A stretch of 64,000 nt of DNA from contig PLXQ01000060.1 of NCBI GenBank assembly GCA_003151475.1, forward strand, positions 77,173-141,172, given 5' to 3'. The notes under the pieces were generated by a model, which searched no databases, was not told the origin of the DNA, and saw nothing but the letters and a program-made list of their open reading frames with translations. Source of the stretch: Acidimicrobiaceae bacterium. Its GTDB lineage: Bacteria > Actinomycetota > Acidimicrobiia > Acidimicrobiales > UBA8190. A program made the position numbers and the translations under genes. Positions 31,099 through 39,452 of this stretch are shown piece after piece (positions within the stretch are counted from its first letter, which is position 1; each line of letters begins with the position of its first letter).

Positions 31099-32616
31099 TC
31101 AGCTGGCCACGGGAACCGGTTGCGGTGGCGGTGGCCCCACGTACCGGGCGGTCGGGCGGATCAAACGATTGTCGGCCGCCTGCTCCATGACGTGGGTGGC
31201 CCAGCCGATGACCCGACTCGAAGCGAAGGTGGGGGTGAACATCTGCCGGGGGATCCCGCAGGCGTCCATGACCACGCCGGCGAAGAATTCGACGTTGGCG
31301 TAGAGCTGGTGGCCCGGCTTCAGCTCAGCCAGAGCCTCCACCACGGTGCGTTCGACGTCGCAGGAGAAGTCGACGAGCGGGCCCCCTAGGCTTCGCGCCA
31401 CACCGCGGAGAAACACCGATCGCGGGTCATCGGTCTTGTAGACGCGGTGACCGAAACCCATGATCCGTTCCCCCCGGCCGATGGCGTCGCGGATCCAGGC
31501 GTCGGCCCGGTCCGGGGTCCCGATGGCGTCCAACATGTCGAGGGCCCGACTCGGGGCCCCTCCGTGCAACGGCCCGGATAGAGCCCCGATGGCGCCACAG
31601 ACGGCCGCCGCCAGATCGGCACCGGTGGAGGTGATGACCCGGGCCGTGAACGTCGACGAGTTGAAGCCATGGTCGATGGTGAGCATGAGGTAGCGCTCGA
31701 GAGCCCGGGCGTGGGCGACTGACGGTTCCTCCCCGGTGAGCATCCACAGGTAGTTGGCGGCCGAGGAGAGATCGTCGCGAGGGGGTAGAGGCTCGAGGCC
31801 GGACCGGATGCGGTAGGCAGAGGTGAGGATCGTCGGGACGACAGCACACAGGCGAGTGGCTTGACGTTTGAGCGTGGGGGCGTCGATATCGGTGGTGGCA
31901 CCGAACCCGAGTTCGGCACCGAGCAGTGAAACGCCGGTGCGCAGGACGTCGAGCGGCGACCCCTGGCTGGCCAGGGCCGGCAACAACGACAGGAGACCCG
32001 GTGGGAGAACCCTCTGGGGGGCGATTTCCCCGTTGAATCGGGTGGACTGCTCAGAATCAGGTAGGGCGCCGTTGAACAGCAGGAACCAGACGTCTTCGAG
32101 TGAACGTCTCTCGGCCAACTCGACGGCCGAGTACTGGCGGTAATGGAAGAAACCCTCCAGCCCTCGGACATCGCCCACAGTCGTCTCCGAGACGACCACT
32201 CCTTCGAGTCCGCGCGGTACGTCGTGCGCCGCTTCGTCGGCAGGGCGCAGGCTGGCGATGGCCATGAGATCACGGATCGAGACGACGCCGACCAAGATGC
32301 CGTCATCTACCACCGGAAGGTGTCGATAGTGGTGGGAGGAGAGGCTGGCCCATGCGGCACCCACCTCCTCTTCGGGTCCGAGGGTGTCGGGGTGGGCCGT
32401 CATCCACAGTCCGACCCGTTCGTCGGACGGATTGTGGCGCGCCGCCGCCGAGTGCAGAAGGTCGCGCTCGGTCAGGATGCCGATCGCCTTGTTGTCCTCC
32501 ACGACGATGATCGAGCCCGACTCGGCGTCGCGCATCTTGAGAGCGGCGTCGGCCAGCGACACGTCGGTCCCACAGACCAGGGGCGGAGTCGACATCAGAT
32601 CGCGCACAGTTGTCAT
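31099..32616 (-). CDS. Citrate synthase-family enzyme with N-terminal CBS domain pair
   Basis: A 505-residue fusion. Residues 1-125 are two CBS motifs ('VRDLMSTPPLVCGTDVSL', 'ILTERDLLH', 'HLPVVDDGILVGVVSIRDLM'), which usually bind adenosine nucleotides. Residues about 138-505 are a citrate synthase with active-site histidines in 'DHGFNSSTF', 'GPLHGGAPS' and 'GFGHRVYK'; at the usual catalytic Asp site ('NVDF') it reads 'NVEFFAG'. The ATG at 32616 follows an exact AAGGAGG. Allosteric control by energy status is inferred. Whether it makes citrate or 2-methylcitrate is open. It is divergent from a second, HTH-fused citrate synthase. Confidence 0.88.
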   Translation of the reverse strand: MTTVRDLMSTPPLVCGTDVSLADAALKMRDAESGSIIVVEDNKAIGILTERDLLHSAAARHNPSDERVGLWMTAHPDTLGPEEEVGAAWASLSSHHYRHLPVVDDGILVGVVSIRDLMAIASLRPADEAAHDVPRGLEGVVVSETTVGDVRGLEGFFHYRQYSAVELAERRSLEDVWFLLFNGALPDSEQSTRFNGEIAPQRVLPPGLLSLLPALASQGSPLDVLRTGVSLLGAELGFGATTDIDAPTLKRQATRLCAVVPTILTSAYRIRSGLEPLPPRDDLSSAANYLWMLTGEEPSVAHARALERYLMLTIDHGFNSSTFTARVITSTGADLAAAVCGAIGALSGPLHGGAPSRALDMLDAIGTPDRADAWIRDAIGRGERIMGFGHRVYKTDDPRSVFLRGVARSLGGPLVDFSCDVERTVVEALAELKPGHQLYANVEFFAGVVMDACGIPRQMFTPTFASSRVIGWATHVMEQAADNRLIRPTARYVGPPPPQPVPVAS

Positions 32617-32693
32617 CGGACCTCCTTGATCCTCGATGCCGCGCCGCTTACGGGGCTCTGCACCCATCATCGCTGGCGGGCGCCCGACTGTAA

Positions 32694-32712
32694 ATGTTGA
32701 TCAAGTCAACAT
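32694..32712. promoter_or_regulatory. Palindromic operator between the two citrate synthase genes
   Basis: ATGTTGA-TCAAG-TCAACAT is a perfect 7-bp inverted repeat around a 5-base centre, in the 115-base divergent region. TTGATC (32697-32702), 17 bases, then TAACCT (32720-32725) is a plausible promoter for the plus-strand gene, whose ATG at 32732 would then be nearly leaderless. The palindrome would cover its -35 box. The nearest candidate binder is the helix-turn-helix domain of the downstream citrate synthase itself. Confidence 0.6.
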
Positions 32713-32731
32713 AAATCCGTAACCTGGGGTG

Positions 32732-33910
32732 ATGGCGAGAATGCTCCAGAGCGAGGAGGCGGCTCGGCGGCTCGGGGTCAAGCTACCCACGCTGTACGCG
32801 TATGTCAGTCGCGGTCTTCTCGTCTCGTACCCGAGCGATGACAGCCGACGCCGTCGGCTGTTCGACGTCGATGACGTCGAACAGTTGGCTCGCCGCTCCC
32901 GGGGTTCGCGGCAGGTCGAGTCGAGGTTGGCGTCGGTAACGACGGGGATCACCCAGATCCGTGAGGACGGTGCGTCGTTCCGGGGACATCCAGTGGCCGA
33001 GCTCGCCGCACGCTCCACATTCGAAGAGGTCGCCGATCTGTTGTGGAGCGCCGACGCCGCGCCAGCGGACTGGGAACCGGTCCGACTCCCCCGTCCGCCG
33101 CGGCTCGACACGGGTGACCTCCTGCGGTGGGTGACGGTCCTGTGCGGTGCCAAGGACCGACTCCGGGCCGATCTCCGCGCCGAGCTGGTCGTCCGTTCCG
33201 CTCGGCGCCTCATCACGACCATGGTGGCCGCGCTCCCGACCCCGGCCGGCGTTTCCAGGGCGACGGACACCGGGTCCACCGCCGAGCGACTGTCCCGGCA
33301 CCTCGTTTCCACTCCGGTACCGCAGGCGAGACGTCGCCAGCTGGACCGGACCGTTGATGTGGCGCTCGTGCTGATGGCCGATCATGAACTCGCCACCTCC
33401 ACGGTGGCGGTCCGCGTGGCGGCGTCGACACGTGCCGATCTCTACGATGCCGTACTGGCCGGCTTGGGCACACTGGCCGGCCCCCTGCACGGCGGCGCCA
33501 GCCAACTCGCCTACTCGCTGCTCGTCGACGCCTCCCACCACGGTGTGGAGCGGGCCCTGAACGAGTGCCTTCGTTGGCAACGGGTGTTGCCGGGCTTCGG
33601 CCACACTGTGTACAAGCACGGCGACCCCCGTGTCGAGCCGCTGCTCGAGTGCTTCAATCGGCTGGCCCGTCCTGATCAGCGCGACCTCGTGGCGGCGCTG
33701 ATCGAGTTGGCGCGCGACCATGACGTGCCTGCTCCCAACGTCGACCTCGCCCTCGCTGCTGTGACCTGGGCGACCGGGATGCCGACCGACGCCGGCCGCA
33801 CCATCTTCACCATCGCCCGGGTGGCCGGCTGGACCGCCCACTACCTCGAAGAGCTCGGTGAGCGACCACTGCGGTTCCGGGCCCGGGCCGTCTACGCCAC
33901 GGCCCGATAA
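32732..33910 (+). CDS. Citrate synthase-family protein with N-terminal helix-turn-helix DNA-binding domain
   Basis: A 392-residue fusion. Residues 1-65 read 'LQSEEAARRLGVKLPTLYAYVSRGLLVSYPSDDSRRRRLFDVDDVEQLARR', a MerR/excisionase-type winged helix-turn-helix. Residues about 75-390 are a citrate synthase with 'DHELATST', 'GPLHGGAS', 'GFGHTVYKHGDPR' and 'NVDLAL' keeping the catalytic His and Asp residues. It may be an enzyme that also acts as a metabolite-responsive regulator. The palindrome at 32694-32712 upstream is an obvious candidate target. A GTG at 32729 and an ATG at 32741 are alternative starts. Confidence 0.88.
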   Translation: MARMLQSEEAARRLGVKLPTLYAYVSRGLLVSYPSDDSRRRRLFDVDDVEQLARRSRGSRQVESRLASVTTGITQIREDGASFRGHPVAELAARSTFEEVADLLWSADAAPADWEPVRLPRPPRLDTGDLLRWVTVLCGAKDRLRADLRAELVVRSARRLITTMVAALPTPAGVSRATDTGSTAERLSRHLVSTPVPQARRRQLDRTVDVALVLMADHELATSTVAVRVAASTRADLYDAVLAGLGTLAGPLHGGASQLAYSLLVDASHHGVERALNECLRWQRVLPGFGHTVYKHGDPRVEPLLECFNRLARPDQRDLVAALIELARDHDVPAPNVDLALAAVTWATGMPTDAGRTIFTIARVAGWTAHYLEELGERPLRFRARAVYATAR

Positions 33911-34890
33911 CCGCTACCGACCGTAATCTGGTCGACTTCTCTCCTCAGGTGAGCGCGGCGTTCTCGTCGTATCAGAACCTCGTTTACGCGCCTCACGTCT
34001 ACACGCACGCCTTTACCGTCGACCAGTTCATCGGCTATCGGGCACAGAGCAGCCCGTACCCGCCCAGCTACGACTTCGGCTACCAGACCGCCGAGGCGGA
34101 AGCCCAGTCCATGCACGCGGCGATCGTCGTCACCGAGTACGGCGCTTCGTCGTCGACCAACAGCTACCTACTGGCCGGAGAAGAGGGTGCCCAAGAAGAC
34201 ACCCTCGTGTCCGGTTCGACGTTCTGGGCGTGGAAGGGTCTGGCCTCTCAGATCGGGAGCTGTTGGTGCGTGCGGTGGCAACACTCCTCCTATGCAACCA
34301 CCGCTGACGGCACCCCTGGTTCGGGCAACCCCGTGCACCTGTCTCATCGGACGACTCGCTGATCCCCGGTCGTCGAAAACAAACAGACCGGGTGTGGCCG
34401 CGCTCGGTTGCCGTCAATCTCCTGGCGTACCACTATGACCCGTCGACGCGATCCTTCGCCATGGTGGCCGTGAGCGGACCCGTTCCTGTCGGACACAGCC
34501 ACGATACGGTCGTCTATGTACCTTCGGTGGTGAGAGGTGCCGTGTCCGTTAGCGGGCGACGGCAAGATCGACGCCGTGGTAACGATCCCCGACGGGAGTA
34601 GTCGTTCACCCGACGGGCCAAGCACCGTGCCTCGAGTCCTGTGAGAAGCCTCGTACGGTCGGGCGTTACGAAGTCGTCGTCGGAAGCGACAGCGCGCGTC
34701 GGTGGCCGACGAAGTCAGCCAACTCGCCGCCCACCCGTTGCCACCGATCAGTGAAACGCTGGCGCGACAAAACGCCGAACGTGCACTGGCAGCGGCCGAG
34801 GTTTCAACGAATCCCAAGATCAAGGCCAACGCCCAGCTGGCTGGCGCTTTATCCACTCTCCTCTTGGGTCCGAACGACCCGAATCTCTGA
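33911..34890 (+). pseudogene. Decayed 3' part of a GH5 endoglycoceramidase-like gene
   Basis: Directly after the citrate synthase stop the sequence reads in one frame 'NLVDFSPQVSAAFSSYQNLVYAPHVYTHAFT' and 'VVTEYGASSSTN', the C-terminal half of a GH5 barrel including the nucleophile Glu. At about 34320-34340 the frame shifts, continuing as 'DSLIPGRRKQTDRVWPRSVAVNLLAYHYDP' to 'DTVVYVPSVVRGAVSVSG', the beta-sandwich tail seen in endoglycoceramidases. Later pieces ('IDAVVTIPDGS', 'GRYEVVVGSD', then 'VSQLAAHPLPPISETLARQN...LLLGPNDPNL' ending at 34890) are in further frames. The catalytic acid/base half is absent. The remnant suggests a former deletion or insertion next to the citrate synthase gene. 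Confidence 0.75.
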
Positions 34891-34908
34891 GCGGGCAGGC
34901 ACCGACAG

Positions 34909-36474
34909 TTACGTCGGCTCCGGACTGACCGTCGCCTTCTCGGGGCTACCGGCGCCCTCATCGGGATCGTCCTGAACTCCAGCCTGCAGACCGACCAAGG
35001 CCACGACGGCAGCGACGGCCATGATCCCGGCCATCAGGTAGAACACTTCGCGCGAGGCGTAAGCGAAATCGAGCCGGATGAAATGAGGGATTCGGGTCAC
35101 ACTTGCGCTTGCGTCCTGAGATTGAGAGATCCGCGATGCCTCGAGCGACGCCCGTCCCCGTGGCAGGCCTTGCGCGACCAGAGATGTCGTCACACGGGAT
35201 CGCAACTGGGATACCAAGATGGTGCCCAGGATGGCCAGCCCCAAGCTGGCCGCATAATTCCGGACCGTCTGGGTGATGCCTGTGGCCTCGCCGTACGAAA
35301 GCCTGGACGCCCGATTGACGGCGTCCGTGCTGGCGGGGCCGAGCATCAGTCCCATCCCGGCGCCGGCGATAATGACGTCCCATATCTGGTTGCCGAAGCT
35401 CAGATCGGTCACCTTCCCGGCCCAGAGCGCGAATCCCACGGCCGCCAGTGCACAACCGACGACAACAGGCAGCTTGGCCCCGCGTCGATCGAGAATGCGC
35501 CCCCCGATCTGGGCCGTTACGACGAAGCCGATAAAGAAGTACATCAGGTAGAGACCGGCCTGGGAGGCGGACTTCCCCAATGCGATCTGGGCGTACTCAC
35601 TGGCGAAGAAGAAGACGGGGACGAACACGAGCATGGCCACGCCAAGAACGAGGTTCTCGACCAGAAAGGCGCGGATGCGAAATATGTGGACCTGGATCAG
35701 GGGGGACTCGGTGCGGACCTCGACGAAGTAGAAGACGACGAGGATGGCCAAGCCGATTGCGATACACAGTCCAGTCCCCGGGTTGGACCAGCCCCAGATC
35801 AGCGCTTGTTGGAAGCCGAACACACTGAGAGCGACACCCGAGGCGATGAGAATTAGTCCCCTGTAGTCCATGCGAGCGGTCTGATGGTCGGTCGTGGGCT
35901 TGGATATGGCGATCAGCACCAGGGCGATGAGGGCCACGGGGATGTTCACCCAGAAAATGGCTCGCCACGTCCACTGGGTGAGATAACCGCCGAGAATGGG
36001 TCCGACGGCTGTGAGACCACCGGCGATCCCGAAGAAAAGCGCCAGAGCCTTTCCCCGTTCCCGCAGAGCGAACGTCTGCACCACGATGGCCAGAGAAGCG
36101 GGAAACATGATGGCGCCTCCGGCACCTTGGATCACCCGGAAGGCCACGATCCACGCTTCGGCCAATCCCCCCTTCGGGGTCAGACCGCACATGGCCGACG
36201 CACCGGCGAACACTATGACGCCCAGCGTGACCATCTTGCGGTGGCCGACGGTGTCCGCTAATCGACCACCGAATGCGAAAAGCGCCGCCAGGGACAGGAG
36301 ATAGGCGTTGATGGCCCACTGCATGCCGGTGCTCGTCAGGCCGAGCTCCCTCTGGATGGCCGGTGCGGCGATGGAGACGATTGTCTGGTCGATGAATGTC
36401 ATCGAGACGGCGAAGATCATGGAGGCCAGGATGAGATTCCTGGATCGGCCACCGCTCGCCTTGGTTGCGGTCAT
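34909..36474 (-). CDS. MFS drug exporter, DHA2 (EmrB/QacA) family, 14 TM
   Basis: A 521-residue major facilitator with fourteen predicted helices. 'SMTFIDQTIVSIAAPAIQREL' in helix 1 is the DHA2 motif D1, 'GGRLADTVGHRKMVTLG' is motif A, and motif C 'GGLTAVGPILGGYLTQWTWRAIFWVN' follows; the second half has a weaker motif A-like loop (GGRILDRRGAKLPVVVG). It exports hydrophobic compounds by proton antiport. The ATG at 36474 has GAGGAA before it; a longer frame to 36558 lacks support. A terminator-like hairpin lies just upstream, separating it from the DUF302 gene. Confidence 0.92.
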   Translation of the reverse strand: MTATKASGGRSRNLILASMIFAVSMTFIDQTIVSIAAPAIQRELGLTSTGMQWAINAYLLSLAALFAFGGRLADTVGHRKMVTLGVIVFAGASAMCGLTPKGGLAEAWIVAFRVIQGAGGAIMFPASLAIVVQTFALRERGKALALFFGIAGGLTAVGPILGGYLTQWTWRAIFWVNIPVALIALVLIAISKPTTDHQTARMDYRGLILIASGVALSVFGFQQALIWGWSNPGTGLCIAIGLAILVVFYFVEVRTESPLIQVHIFRIRAFLVENLVLGVAMLVFVPVFFFASEYAQIALGKSASQAGLYLMYFFIGFVVTAQIGGRILDRRGAKLPVVVGCALAAVGFALWAGKVTDLSFGNQIWDVIIAGAGMGLMLGPASTDAVNRASRLSYGEATGITQTVRNYAASLGLAILGTILVSQLRSRVTTSLVAQGLPRGRASLEASRISQSQDASASVTRIPHFIRLDFAYASREVFYLMAGIMAVAAVVALVGLQAGVQDDPDEGAGSPEKATVSPEPT

Positions 36475-36593
36475 GGCTTCCTCTTCCCGGGATCTCCGCC
36501 GTCGGATCCCGCTCCGCCCGGGAATAGTAGAAGGCCACCGCACTTGCCGACATAACAAATGATCGTCCGCCCCTCACCATGCTCGACTGGTTG

Positions 36594-36625
36594 CCTCGGT
36601 CGCGGGAGCGACAGCGCGACCGGGG
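36594..36625 (-). terminator. Terminator-like hairpin downstream of DUF302 gene
   Basis: CCTCGGTCGCG (36594-36604) pairs with CGCGACCGGGG (36615-36625) over 11 bp with one G-T pair and a 10-base loop. It follows the restored stop codon of the minus-strand DUF302 gene by 9 bases and precedes the MFS gene. No T-run. Confidence 0.55.
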
Positions 36626-36633
36626 CCCTTCGA

Positions 36634-37052
36634 CTACGGGCCGATGAGAGCGTCCGTGATGCCGTCGATGCCGACTAGCCGGCCGGCGAGATCTTCACTC
36701 AACCCATACCGGGCGGCGAGGGTACGGTGGCCGTATAGCTGACCTTCGTCTGCCCGCCGTCATCCCACACCAAGACCTTGAGGGGAAGATCGAGCGCAGC
36801 AAGGGGCGAGAACTGCATGACCGGAGTTCCGGCCAGGGGACTTCCGAATACGACGACCATGGTGTCGCGTAGTTCGAGCCCGTGGTCGCGCGCCTCTTGA
36901 CTGTGATCGACGACGACAAACACCTTCATCCCCTTGGCCGAGGCCATCTCGGACAAGCGGGACGCGGTGGTGGCGACGGATCGCGGGCTGGACCTTGTGA
37001 TGACTCCCCCAGCTTCGGACGGTTGCGCATCAACCCGCTCGTTCTCACTCAT
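36634..37052 (-). pseudogene. DUF302-domain protein with C-terminal frameshift
   Basis: The first 100 or so residues are a standard DUF302 domain ('KGMKVFVVVDHSQEARDHGLELRDTMVVVFGSP', 'GTPVMQFSPLAALDLPLKVLVWDDGGQTKVSYTA'). The frame then runs out early (stop at 36699), but the next frame continues 'TLAARYGLSEDLAGRLVGIDGITDALIGP' to a stop at 36634, exactly the family's C-terminus. One base is missing near 36727-36737 (for example GG reduced to G), so this is either a recent mutation or a sequencing error. DUF302 proteins are small, often paired with thiol or redox proteins; function unknown. It is preceded by an ArsR-type regulator gene about 75 bases upstream in the same direction. Confidence 0.85.
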
Positions 37053-37125
37053 TCCTCTCTCCTTGGATCAGGGCAGCGGACAGGCGAAGTCCTAGCCGGG
37101 ACAGAGTCCGCCGATGAGCTCCAGG

Positions 37126-38181
37126 CTACGTCGCGACCAGGACCTCCGAGCCTTCAGGCGTCTGCGAAGGGCGATCCGACAGGACGCCGTGCAGACTCAG
37201 GAGCAGCTCGTCGACGACATCCTGCTGAATGATGAGATTGCGCCGAGCCCCGTCACGGACGTCGGTCACGAGACCAGCGTCTCGCAAGACTTTGACGTGA
37301 TTGCTGACGGTGGGTTGCGCCAGAGAAAAGGCGGTTGCGAGGTCCGTGGCCGTTCGCGGTCCCCGGCGCAGTGCGTCCAGCATGGCCAGTCGGGTCGGGT
37401 CCGAAATGGCCTTTAGGCGGCGGGACAATGCAGCCGTGCGCGCTCGCGCCTCCGCTCCCGTTGTGTCGGTGCGAACGCCGAGAATGACAACTCCGGGCAG
37501 GTCGACAAGAAGTCCGCAGTGCGTGAAGAAGGCGGGAACCACCACGACCTCACCGTCGGGTCCGAGAGCGGCCACCAAGCGGTCGAACAGATCGCCGAAG
37601 TCGTAACCGTCGCGTCCGAGCTCCTGCCAGTGTGCACCCTTCGCCGCCATCTCCCGCCGGGAGGCCACAGCCGCGTCGACGGCGCCGCGCCCGGAAAGCT
37701 CCCAGTCGGGGCGGATGGCGTCCCAGACGTCGCCCACGAGAGCGGCGTACCGGCGACGAAGATCGGCTGATTCTTTCAGGCGGGCCAATCTGAGCAGAAT
37801 GGCGGAACGGTCCTCGGGATTCTCCGAGACCAACGGGAGATCGTCTGAACTCGCCGGAACCGTGACGCAGAGCTCGTCCAGCCGGCTGAGCAGAGGATCG
37901 GCGTCGTCAGAGAACAGCAGCCCACCATGGTGGGCAAGGACCATCAGCTCCAAGTACCCGCCACAGCTCACCGCCTCCCCGGGCTCTTTCCACATGGCCT
38001 GGACCCGGGCCTGCAGGTCGGGGTGACGCTCGTAGATAGCGCCGATCGTCGTGTGATCACGTTGGTAGTCCTCCCGCTCGCCAGAAGCCAACGCCCATTC
38101 GATCTCGATGGCTACGGACAAGGCCACCGCGATCCGCGGTCCGTGGGATTGAGAAGCGGAAGGGTTGTGCATGAATGGCAT
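37126..38181 (-). CDS. ArsR-type regulator with long N-terminal domain
   Basis: A 351-residue protein whose last 115 residues are an ArsR winged helix ('LKAISDPTRLAMLDALRRGPRTATDLATAFSLAQPTVSNHVKVLRDAGLVTDVRDGARRNLI'). The first 230 residues are an all-alpha-rich domain ('VALSVAIEIEWALASGE', 'MVLAHHGGLLFSDDADPLL') of the DUF5937-like type, perhaps a ligand-binding or dimerisation module. The ATG at 38181 lies 9 bases after a TATAGT element, so a very short leader is likely. Its targets may be the divergent 76-residue gene and the DUF302 gene downstream. Confidence 0.88.
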   Translation of the reverse strand: MPFMHNPSASQSHGPRIAVALSVAIEIEWALASGEREDYQRDHTTIGAIYERHPDLQARVQAMWKEPGEAVSCGGYLELMVLAHHGGLLFSDDADPLLSRLDELCVTVPASSDDLPLVSENPEDRSAILLRLARLKESADLRRRYAALVGDVWDAIRPDWELSGRGAVDAAVASRREMAAKGAHWQELGRDGYDFGDLFDRLVAALGPDGEVVVVPAFFTHCGLLVDLPGVVILGVRTDTTGAEARARTAALSRRLKAISDPTRLAMLDALRRGPRTATDLATAFSLAQPTVSNHVKVLRDAGLVTDVRDGARRNLIIQQDVVDELLLSLHGVLSDRPSQTPEGSEVLVAT

Positions 38182-38189
38182 AGTTCAAT

Positions 38190-38208
38190 GACTATATCAC
38201 TATATCCT
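38190..38208. promoter_or_regulatory. AT-rich direct repeat in divergent promoter
   Basis: The sequence ACTATATC is repeated directly (38191-38198 and 38199-38206) in otherwise GC-rich DNA between the ArsR-type gene and the small plus-strand gene. On the minus strand each copy supplies a TATAGT -10-like box, so the site probably serves as promoter and as operator for the ArsR protein. Confidence 0.55.
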
Positions 38209-38242
38209 TGAAAACACCAGGAAAAGGAGGTACATTGTCTCC

Positions 38243-38473
38243 ATGGCAATGAATCCGTGGCTCCTCAAGCAGCTGGTCGCCGGCAGGAGGGAAGAGCTCG
38301 AAATATTGGCCCGTCCCCTCGGGCGTCGGCTCGCGGCTGGTGACGAGCCCGGCATCAACCACGCCGCTCGTGGGCCTTTCCGGCGGCTGGGCGAACCCGT
38401 CGGTGGCCTTCTCATCGCCGTGGGACGTCGGTTGGCGGGTCCCGAGGCCTGGGCCGAAGCACTCGACTACTGA
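38243..38473 (+). CDS. Small protein of unknown function, divergent from ArsR-type regulator
   Basis: A 76-residue protein starting MAMNPWLLKQLVAGRREELE, with amphipathic helices and a hydrophobic 'PVGGLLIAVGRRLAG' near the end. No family is recognised. GGAGG at 38226-38230 is 12 bases before the ATG at 38243, rather far; an in-frame ATT at 38234 would be ideally placed if used. The divergent arrangement with an ArsR-type gene and shared AT-rich repeat suggest it is regulated by it. Short proteins with this 'NPWLL...RREEL' opening are common beside actinobacterial regulators. Confidence 0.55.
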   Translation: MAMNPWLLKQLVAGRREELEILARPLGRRLAAGDEPGINHAARGPFRRLGEPVGGLLIAVGRRLAGPEAWAEALDY

Positions 38474-38723
38474 GTTCTCTCAATCTGGTTTCAGCCAATG
38501 CGACGCGCCACATGAATCGTGGGTAGCGCCGAGCGGCCAGGGGTCGGTCGCGGCCACACTTCACGAAGAGGATGCCTTCTGGACTCTTTGGCATCACCGA
38601 GTCGGCCTTCTCGTTTGCCCACGAGATGTTCGTCGTCACGATGCAAGCGGAGGACCGCCTTCGAGAGGAGCGGGCATGGCCCGTATGGTGATCCAATGAC
38701 TCCCAACAAGCACAAGAGCAGCG

Positions 38724-39452
38724 ATGGTTGAGAACGACGCCGGTATCGCCCGTTCGGAGGTAAGGCCCTGGAGCGGCGGGGGCCGCGAGGAGTTGGCCTC
38801 CGCTGTCCGCCGGCTGATGACGACGACAGTCACATCGACGGCTCCTCCCGATGTCCTCGTCGACGTCGCCCAACGGGCTGCCTCTCTGGCCGACAAGCTC
38901 GACCGGTACGTGCCGCTTCCCGACGCCGTTCCCCGAGCCCGGTTTGCTGATGATGTGGCTCAACCCGGTGTGGCCGCCACCATGTCAGCGGCCATGCCGT
39001 TCGACATGATCGTCGGCACCTGCAATCCCGTCGCTCCGCCCATCACCGTCGAATTCGAACCGCCGAAGGCCATCGGCCGGGTCGTCTTCAATCCTTCGTA
39101 CGAAGGTGCGCCAGGCTGCGTCCACGGCGCGGCTCTGGCCGGAGCGTTCGACATCATGCTGACGGCGGCCAACTTCATGGCCAATGCCGCCGGACCCACG
39201 GTCGAGCTCACAATTCGCTATCGGAAACCGACGTTGATCTCACAACCAGCGGTTTTCGAGACGTGGGTCACCCGAGTCGAAGGAAGAAGGATCCACAGTG
39301 AGGGTCGCCTCACCCAAGGTGGAGTGGTCACGGTGGAAGCGGTGGGAGAATTCGTGGACATGGAACGATCCCGCATTGCCAAGATGCACCGGACGGCCGA
39401 TCGCCAACCCCCGGGTGCGGTAGACGAGTTGGACGGTGAAGGCTCGTCGTGA
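38724..39452 (+). CDS. PaaI-type thioesterase (hotdog fold)
   Basis: A 242-residue protein whose C-terminal 140 residues form a hotdog thioesterase: 'GRVVFNPSYEGAPGCVHGAALAGAFDIMLTAANFMANAAGPTVELTIRYRKPTLI' contains the HGG-like 'VHGAALAG' helix start and substrate strand. It hydrolyses acyl- or aryl-CoA thioesters. The N-terminal 75 residues are extra and predicted partly helical. The stop overlaps the next gene's GTG (GTGA), so it is co-translated with the GNAT gene. Upstream, 38474-38723 contains nothing I can define. Confidence 0.85.
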   Translation: MVENDAGIARSEVRPWSGGGREELASAVRRLMTTTVTSTAPPDVLVDVAQRAASLADKLDRYVPLPDAVPRARFADDVAQPGVAATMSAAMPFDMIVGTCNPVAPPITVEFEPPKAIGRVVFNPSYEGAPGCVHGAALAGAFDIMLTAANFMANAAGPTVELTIRYRKPTLISQPAVFETWVTRVEGRRIHSEGRLTQGGVVTVEAVGEFVDMERSRIAKMHRTADRQPPGAVDELDGEGSS

